A DNA stretch of 64,000 nt from Symbiodinium natans (taxonomy: Eukaryota; Sar; Dinophyceae; Suessiales; Symbiodiniaceae): assembly GCA_905221605.1 (NCBI GenBank), contig CAJNDS010002341.1, positions 62,001 through 126,000 on the forward strand. Direction: 5' to 3'. The position numbers and the translations under genes are program-made. Below, piece after piece: positions 57,290 to 64,000 of the stretch. Under the pieces are notes generated by a model. The model searched no databases. It was not told where the DNA came from and worked only from the letters and a program-made list of their open reading frames with translations. Position 1 is the first letter of the stretch. Each line of letters starts with the position of its first letter.

Positions 57290-60200
57290 TAAGTTCCGGA
57301 GTCCGGGCCTTGCAAGCAGCAAATCGAGAAGCATCAAGCTACGCTGGGTTCACAACAGGTTCAGTCAAGGGGCCGTCGCAGTTGGGCCAGGTCTTCATCT
57401 CCTCAAGTGCTGAGAGGGCTCGTTGTGGTGCTCCGTTGTGGAAGCACGCGCTCATGAGACCTGGGAACAGCATCGCTGACTTGCCTCATGCCTCTACTTG
57501 TCGTCACCAATGACTAGCAATGGACACGAGTAAGATGGCCCTGGATGACCCTGAGGAACTTGCATGTGCATAGCTTGGAGTCAAGCTGGAGGGTGCGTGC
57601 CTGCGGCAAAACTCGTTGACTTCTTCAGTCCGAATGCGTCAGCGGAGTCTCCAACGTGCCAAACCCTGCCTCTGCGTGCGATCGCACGACTTCGAATGCC
57701 TTGTCCAGCTTCTTGCGCTTTCCCCACATCCTCGGCTGACGTCAAGAGCTCGAGACCGTGACATCTTCATGGGTGACAGGAATCGGAGTGACGGCACTTT
57801 TGTTGGCCCTAGTACTGCAACACAACGACTCCAAGGGTCTTCACCACGATAGACAGGGTGAAATTGGAGGGCTCCGCACCAGACTGTGACATCTCCTTCA
57901 AGAGCCTCGGGACATCAAGATCATCAAGGCTGAAGGGGCCTGACCGGCAATGTGTCGCGAAGTTCTTTCTCTCCATCCGAAGGGCTGATCGCACAAGCTG
58001 AAGCGGCAGGCCCGAACAGCGCCATCAAGCAATGTGTTGTACCTTAGTAGTGTGGCACGAGACAGCAATCATTTAGTTCGCTGACATGTTTTTTGTTGAA
58101 CAGTCTTTCGGCAGGCACGGAGTACTCTTTGTATGTGGGGGTCCAAGGGGCATGACCGTGTCAGGCAGAACTCCGCTGGCAACCATTTGTTCAAATACCT
58201 TGAGGGCACCGTCCAGGTCACCTTCCTTGCAGTGCCCCTTCCTGAAGTGCTTGGTCTTTTGGCAAAAAAGGCAGATGTGAACATTCGACAGAGATCCGCA
58301 AATCGAAGCAAGCAGCTCATCAGCAAGCGCTCTGGACTTACTTGCAGCGAGGGCTCACCAAGGATGAGTATGTAATGGTGTTGGGCTCAACGCCATCCTG
58401 CAGCACTGCCCTCTTGAAGTGGGCATAATGGAGTCATCACTCGCATGGCTTGATTCTTCAACTCGTCGTGGGCAATGCTTGAACGGTTTTCTTCCCTTGC
58501 ACCTCCTTCATCTCTTGCAGAAGAGAGTGCGCCCTGTCGATCTTCCCAGCCCGAGCCTGCAGTCTTCAGTGATGCATCCCGTTCCCTCCCTCAGTCTACA
58601 CGCAAGGTCTCTCGGGCGTGGCGAGTGCCTGCTATTGGGGGAGAAGGGAATCGCAGTACTACAGCTCAATCCGGAGAATGACATGGAGCCCACCTGCGCA
58701 TCAATCAGCGTGGAATACGCCACGAGATTCATTTTGAGACCTTCTGCCCGCAGTTGGCGGTACCTACGTTGCCAGCACAGCAACAGACCGAACACATTAT
58801 GTGAAGAAGGCTACTCAATATTACCTCCAATGCTTTCGTGCTGCATGTCCAGTGCCCGGTCAGCATCCCCCTGCGCGGCGAAGCCTGCCAACGTGAGACG
58901 ATCACTATCGATCACTGTATGATTACACATGTGTGAGGCCACGGAACGTGTCTAAGGGAGTCGTAGATACGATCAACAAATATATATATATATATAATGG
59001 ATACATATATAATATATAAAAATACGATTATATTCTATTCTAAATTCTAAGTCGCGACGACGAAACTTGAAGGATGTTGCGGATGGCCTTTGATGAGGTT
59101 GGAATAAATGATCGTATTGGGAGGGACGACGGTGCGCCACTGCTCAAAGAGCGCAACAGCATCTTCCACCTGAAGGCATTCACACACTCAACCAGGCGTT
59201 AGGCCAAGATGGAAAAGCACAGGCTGGCTTTCTCTCTTCGTCTTCTTCTCAGAGGGCTTGGGTGACGGATCCCCCATACATCCGCGCGCCCTTGAACTGC
59301 AGTGCCCGCGTCCGGTCTGGCGTTCCGTCCTTACCCCTCCGCACACGTCGTGCGCCCCACCGCAGCGTCTCCTGTTGCCGCAGCGTTCTTTCCTTCTCTC
59401 TTTTCTCCCTTCCTCTCTCTTCTGAGGATGCGGGACAAGAAGCAACAAGGTTACTTGGAGGTTCATGGTACTTATTGATGAATTATAACTGCACCGTTAA
59501 CTGTACTATAACCACATTAGGGCACTTAATCGGCTTATAAGTGGGTTACAAGTACAGTTATACATGGTGAACAAGTACCATGAACCTCCAAGTATGCTGT
59601 ACGTTATGCACGATGCGCTCTGGCCTGGCCCGCGCTAACAATGCTGTCCAGCATGCAGCTTAACGCCACATCCGACGGCACCAGACCTGCTCTAGCAACA
59701 TTCAAAAGGCCACACCCCGACCGAGAGAAAAAGAGCGAGAGAGCGAGTCAGAGCGAGAGTGGGAGAAAGAGTGCAGGCAGCTGTCCCGAATCAAGTGGTT
59801 GCTCATTGTTGGAGCCTGAGCCTGTGTAATGCATTACGCCACTGACAAAGAAATCAATGGCCACAAGTTACACCGAAAATGTCCCGATTCAGGGTAGCAC
59901 GAGCCTCGCTGGCTCTTGTCCGTCATCTCGTGCCAGACAGACCAGCACTTCCTTGTCTGCCTAAGGCAGGCGTAGGCCTGGAGAGCATGTGACGATTGCC
60001 CAAGTTGTGCCCTGGCACGGAAAGATGCGGAAAGGCACTACAGTAAACAGCTTCCAGCCTTGATGATGAGGCCATAGTTCTGCACGGAGGGAAGGAGCGT
60101 CGCAGCTTCGAAGTCACGCAAGATCCAGTCCAGTCGCCGCGTATCCTCACCCACTTGGCTGAGACCGCTTGCAGTATTTTGCAGCCACTTGCAGCAATTT

Positions 60201-63200
60201 GCAGCAACTGGCAGAGCGACAAAAGCGGCACAAATGCATCGTCAACCATGGCGGCTCTTTCTGTACCCCATGGGGCCTTCAAGTGAATGCAGGCATCAAG
60301 AACGGTGTTGAGCAGGACCTCATCCTTGCAAATGTCCACCTGCAATTCTCATCACAGGAGCCATTCCGAATGGTGTCAGGATCCCATCGGCCTCCGAGGC
60401 ATCGAGCACACTTAAGGCCCTCTGAGCATCACGGCGGTTCGTGGCTTTGCGGACCTTGAGGTGTCATGGTTCATGTCACCGTGTAAGCTGACAGTGACGC
60501 AAAGATAGGCCCAGTGCGATCTTCATGAGGATGCATACGGTGAAGCTATCAGCCTGCTGGAATCCGATACCAGGATACGCGAAGCAATTGGAAGCACAGA
60601 GCTCGACACGCCCTCACCTCGACGCCACACTTCCGCATGCTTTCGAAGATGGACCAGGCCTGTTGGTAGTCGCCTGCAGGCTCTGCTAGCTAGAAGGCAC
60701 GTGGCTTGTTTGCCGGGGCTTGGGTACGCTGGTTGTGGGCAGAGCAACTTGTGGCACAAGCCACTCGAGCCTCCTGTGACTGCTGCACTGATCAGGCAAT
60801 TGAACGAAGCCGAGTTGGGCTTCAGGCCAGCCTCCTCAGAACCACGAGCGGCATTGTGTGTCTACACACACACGTGTACTAGTATATATATATATATATA
60901 TATATGCTACCCCCCCCCCCCTCAAAACCCACGTCTTACTATGTTTTCCTATCGTACACTCTGAAAACCTCTCCGCAGGGACCCAGAATTCCAGAATTCC
61001 AGAATTCCAGATTTTCTGAGACCCCTAGTTCCAGAATTCCAGAATTCCAGATTTTTCAGAGGCCCCCAGTTCCAGAATTCCAGAATCTGGAATTCTGGAC
61101 CTGGGGGCCCCTGAAAAATCTGGAATTCTGGAATTCTGGAATTCTGGAATTCTAGATTCGAAAGCCGAGAATAAGGTGACATTAGTGACATTTTGAAATT
61201 AGAGACAGAAAATTAGAGTCTTATTAATCTTACCCATTAAATTTTGTAGGGTTCCTTATTACTTTCTAGGCTTCCTATTAAATTAAATATTACTCCTGTT
61301 CACTTTAATGGGAGTTCTTATTAGCCCCCAGTTCCAGAATTCCAGAATTCCAGAATTCCAGAATTCCAGAATTCCAGAATTCCAGCATCTGGAATTCTGG
61401 AACTGGGGGCCCCTGAAAAATCTGGAATTCTGGAATTCTGGAATTCTGGAATTCTGGAATTCTAGATTCGGAGAGCCGAGAATAAGGTGACATTAGTGAC
61501 ATCTTGAAATTAGAGACAGAAAATTAGAGTCTTATTAATCTTACCCATTAAATTTTGTAGGGTTCCTTACTACTTTCTAGGCTTCCTATCAAATTAAATA
61601 TTACTCCTGTTCGCTTTAATGGGGGTTCTTCGAGAAAAAGGTGACAGTTTAAAATTAGAGACGGAAAATATGAGTCTTGTGAATCTTACTCATTAAGTTT
61701 CCCATTACATTTACCAATACTCCAGTTCACTCTAGTGGGGGTTGTTATGAAATTAAAAGGGTTCCGGGTAATTTTACTAGCATTCAAATTGTTTTTGAAT
61801 AGGATTCCTGTAGATGGGGTTCGTATTAAATTCTAAAGGATGCCTATTAAAGGGTGCCTATTAATTTGTTCGATTTGATATTGATTCCTATTCATTTTAA
61901 TCAGATTCCAAGTAGTGTTAAAAGGATTCTTAGTAGCTTTCTTATTTAATCTAGTAATTTGAATAGAAAGTTTAAGAATTTTAATAAGCTTCATAACAAA
62001 TGTTAGACACATCCCTATGATGTTAGTAGGCTTCTTATTCAATTTAACAAGATTTCGTACACTTGTTAATTGGACTCTTTTTGCTTCGACAAGCTTCCTA
62101 CTCATTTACATAGGTTCCTGATTAATTTGAATAGGCTTCGTATTCGTTTTAACAGGGTTTCTCATTCATGTGAATGGATCCCTAATAATTTTCATAGGAT
62201 CCCTACTAGATTCAAGAGTGCTCCTACTATTTTTTGAATATTGTTCCCTATTCATTTCAATTGGCCTCGAAGTATTTCTATTGTAATTCTTAATAATTTT
62301 CATTTTAATAGGGTTCATTGCAATTTTATCAGTGCGACTCTTTTTGTTTTAAAGGGCCCACGTTACTTCTGTATAGGTTTTAACAGCACTCCTGTGAATT
62401 CAAAAGGGTTCCTATTCATTTCAATGGGATGAATCCTCTGAATTTGAGACTCCAAGATATTTTAATAGGAGTCCTATTAATTTAATAAGCTTCTACACAT
62501 TTAACCCAGATTCCTATTAATTGTACGTATTGATTTAAATAGGATTCCTATTGAATTCATACGAACCCTATGAATCCTATTAAATATAATACGAACCCAA
62601 GTAAAACTAACAGCAGTCTTATTTATATTCATAGCAATCCACGATCTCTCGATCAATTTTTTCAGGTCACTTCTGTTTGAGCACTCGCTCGAGCACTTGC
62701 TGAGTGGACCTAACTATGTGAATTAAGCTTCTTGGAATCAACGAAGTTAATTTAAGCCACTAAATCAATTACATTAGGCAAAATTAATGAAACTGAGTAA
62801 AATATCTAATGAATTAATAAAACGCTACCATGACCAAACCGGGAGGCCGATCTGTCGGACTTCAGGGAAGAGCATATGGAAGCGTGGGTTTTGGGGGGGG
62901 GTACCATATATATACATATACACACATGTCTATTTTCATTTACAGATGTGTATGCAGCATCATGTGGTGGCATCGTACGGCATGCCCTCGGCCGCTTCAC
63001 CCCTGAAAATCACGAAGCTCGGTCCTGCATGTCCTGAAGAAGACGGCGTGCGCGCGACAGATCACCCTAGCAACGAAGCTTGTGGAAGCTACGTGCTTCA
63101 GCGGCAGCACCAAGCAGTGCTGAGGGAGCTTGCTGCTTGCCCGCCTTCATGGCATAGCCCTTCATGAGCCTCCGGCAGGCGAGAGGCAGGCTGGCACACG

Positions 63201-64000
63201 TAATCCCGCACGGCATGGGCCAATGGGTCATGCCAAGAGCGGCACGTGTTGTAGGTGATCAGGGTGTCCAGCTTCTTCTGCAGCATCTCCTCCCAGAAAA
63301 GATGCATGGGCAAAATGGCGCCCTGATCCAATCAGAGGTAGCCGACGAAACCCAGCCGGAATCCTGGAAGATGGTTTCCGCTTGTTGCGTTGCTCCGTTC
63401 GACATACACACATCAAGGACACTGTTGTAGATGGCAGCATCCACCGTCACAGCCTGAACATGCTCTGAAACGGCAAGATGCGTGTGAGGGCTGCCGATTT
63501 GTGTCTCCCACTTTTGAAGTTCAAGGTGCAAAAAGCACATGGCGCTCACTCGCAGAAAGTGCCTTCTGATTCTGCAGCTGCCGCAGCAAGTTGATCGCAC
63601 GTTGCACATCATGCCTCTGTCCTGCAAGACTTTAGCACTTCTGGACAGTGTCTGGATGTCTGCTCGGTAGGCTGGCAACAGCATCATCATCATCATCATC
63701 ATCATCATCACCTCACAACATGGATCCGGTTCGATAACTGCTTCACGAACGCGTGTCGCGGTCCTGCTGACCGGATCAGCCACATGTAGTTTTGAGAATC
63801 ACCACCCTGCAAAGCAAGCACAAAATCAAAAGGATAGCAAATTAGCAGACTGATGCACTCGACGCCTCAGGCTTGTCTGATGCTGCACTGAATAGACGGT
63901 CTGACAAGCTGTCACGGCCGCACTTCGCGGCAAACTTGGCCAGGCAACCGTACATGACCTGCAGTTCACTCACGTCCAAAGGGCACGAAAGACCCAGAGC
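57290..64000 (-). CDS. pentatricopeptide-repeat (PPR) protein, multi-exon, partial
   Basis: PPR proteins are chains of about 35-residue helical hairpins that bind organelle RNA, one base per repeat. Minus-strand units, from the right edge: ELQVMYGCLAKFAAKCGRDS (63,960-63,900); RHDVQRAINLLRQLQNQ (63,620-63,550); TVDAAIYNSVLDVCMSNGAT (63,440-63,370); LFWEEMLQKKLDTLITYNT; LMKGYAMKAGKQQAPSALL (63,180-63,125); GDYQQAWSIFESMRKCGVE (60,680-60,620); NRRDAQRALSVLDASEADGI; VDICKDEVLLNTVLDACIHL (60,345, GC donor); LPSVQNYGLIIKA; VEDAVALFEQWRTVVPPNTI then IYSNLIKG (59,170-59,070); GFAAQGDADRALDMQHESI; LRAEGLKMNLVAYSTLIDAQ (58,775-58,705, GT donor); AGKIDRAHSLLQEMKEV; HCKEGDLDGALKVFEQMVAS then GVLPDTV (58,225-58,140); VPRLLKEMSQSGAEPSNFT; RKKLDKAFEVVRSHAEAG; LMSACFHNGAPQRALSALEE. 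I count about ten repeats. The gene runs off the right edge. No DYW, SMR or other C-terminal domain was seen. Plastid or mitochondrial RNA processing is likely by family. Confidence 0.85.
58977..59038. repeat. (TA)n-rich tract in PPR intron
   Basis: TA units (58,980-58,997) followed by TATAATATA and ATTCTATTCT variants, between two PPR exons. Confidence 0.85.
59450..59596. mobile_element. MITE-like element with TIRs
   Basis: Perfect 22-base terminal inverted repeats: TACTTGGAGGTTCATGGTAC plus TT at 59,452-59,473, and the reverse complement at 59,573-59,594. Outermost TA at each end could be the TA target-site duplication of a Tc1/mariner-type transposase, leaving a 20-base TIR and an element of about 139 bases. 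Internal sequence (AATTATAACTG ... CAGTTATA) is also partly inverted, so the whole can fold back. No coding capacity. It sits in an intron of the PPR gene. Confidence 0.75.
60878..60921. repeat. (TA)n then C-run
   Basis: Twelve TA units (60,882-60,905) followed, after GCTA, by CCCCCCCCCCCC, at the left edge of the AT-rich island. Confidence 0.9.
60982..61155. repeat. (CCAGAATT)n inverted array, copy 1
   Basis: CCAGAATTCCAGAATTCCAG units interrupted by TTTTCTGAGACCCCTAG-type spacers run to about 61,084, then reverse into CTGGAATTCTGGAATTCTGG. The two arms can pair into a hairpin centred near 61,084. GGCCCCCAGTTCCAGAATTC on the left matches GAATTCTGGACCTGGGGGCC on the right with one mismatch. 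Confidence 0.85.
61156..61660. repeat. ~305-nt direct duplication
   Basis: Sequence 61,156-61,320 (from TTCGAAAGCCGAGAATAAGG to AATGGGAGTTCTTATTAG) recurs at 61,467-61,630 with about a dozen differences. Each copy follows one of the two CCAGAATT hairpins, so hairpin plus AT-rich tail form one duplicated unit. A third, shortened and more diverged tail starts near 61,630 (GAAAAAGGTGACAGTTTAAA). Confidence 0.85.
61325..61465. repeat. (CCAGAATT)n inverted array, copy 2
   Basis: Seven CCAGAATT units on the left arm and six inverted units on the right, centred near 61,388, with the same GGGGCCCCTGAAAAATCTGG spacer as copy 1 on the right arm. Confidence 0.9.
61660..62840. repeat. AT-rich island, ~21-nt degenerate tandem repeat
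   Basis: Far richer in A and T than the rest of the window. Units fit ATAGGNTTCCTATTAATTTNA with heavy divergence; for example 62,109-62,214 reads as five consecutive units of 20 to 22 bases. Frames across it (such as the 90-codon minus frame 61,833-62,105) show a weak seven-residue periodicity caused by the 21-base period and are not taken as genes. It lies in the long intron between PPR exons at 63.1 and 60.7 kb. Confidence 0.75.
63682..63711. repeat. (CAT)n microsatellite
   Basis: Ten uninterrupted CAT units within the PPR gene, between exon pieces at 63.9 and 63.6 kb. In one minus frame it would give a Met run; placement in an intron is more likely. Confidence 0.9.

Noticed and set aside
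60904-61502. Frames rich in NSRIPEFQ or LEFWNSGI repeats on both strands
   Set aside because: Produced by the CCAGAATT/CTGGAATT arrays; the 8-base unit shifts frame every repeat, giving a 24-base protein repeat by arithmetic.
61833-62105. 90-codon minus frame with a basic, Ile/Leu/Asn-rich sequence
   Set aside because: Arises from the 21-base AT-rich repeat; composition unlike any exon here and no splice or family signal.

Overview
This window looks like nuclear DNA of a dinoflagellate, most probably a symbiodiniacean or a close relative. The evidence is the intron grammar (5' splice sites GT, GC and GA; 3' splice sites AG followed by G), CCCTAAA/TTTAGGG telomere-type repeats, intron-rich genes broken into very short exons, many microsatellites and homopolymer runs, and gene families common in these algae (pentatricopeptide repeats, a WD40 protein with a ubiquitin-like start, SET proteins). 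I cannot name the species. Almost all long open frames in the window are chance frames; the real exons are mostly 30 to 150 bases and often lack a Met, so genes were found by translating short stretches and joining them at splice sites.

Every gene I can support is on the minus strand, so the window reads as one tail-to-head array from right to left. From high to low coordinate: a pentatricopeptide-repeat (PPR) gene (57.3-64.0 kb, open at the right edge) whose large intron holds an unusual AT-rich repeat island (61.0-62.8 kb) and whose other introns include a small terminal-inverted-repeat element (59.45-59.59 kb); unidentified exons at 53.2-55.2 kb; an NMA111/DEG7-type serine protease with PDZ domains (50.3-52.2 kb); unidentified exons at 48.8-50.0 kb; a seven-bladed WD40 protein with an N-terminal ubiquitin-like segment (42.8-45.3 kb); unidentified exons near 36 kb; an exon at 31.3 kb; a histidine phosphatase (phosphoglycerate-mutase superfamily) gene (28.4-30.4 kb); a proline/alanine/lysine-rich exon (25.9-26.1 kb); a putative secreted protein of unknown family (21.9-23.4 kb); unidentified exons at 18.7-19.1 kb; a probable polytopic membrane protein (13.6-16.5 kb); an unidentified exon at 9.0 kb; and a SET-domain protein (2.3-3.8 kb).

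Between the genes lie repeats: telomere-like arrays at 10.8, 32.65-33.12 and 38.8 kb, a ~140-base tandem array at 32.17-32.65 kb, a ~34-base array at 24.0 kb, a 600-base polypyrimidine tract at 56.3 kb, G/C-run foldback DNA at 47.1 kb, and a 100-N assembly gap at 38,483-38,582. I recognised no reverse transcriptase, transposase, rRNA, functional tRNA or CRISPR.

The genes do not form a pathway. They are independent housekeeping-type genes, and their shared strand is best explained by the unidirectional gene clusters typical of dinoflagellate chromosomes. The WD40 and protease gene models are strong because exon phases fit at every junction stated; the rest are partial.
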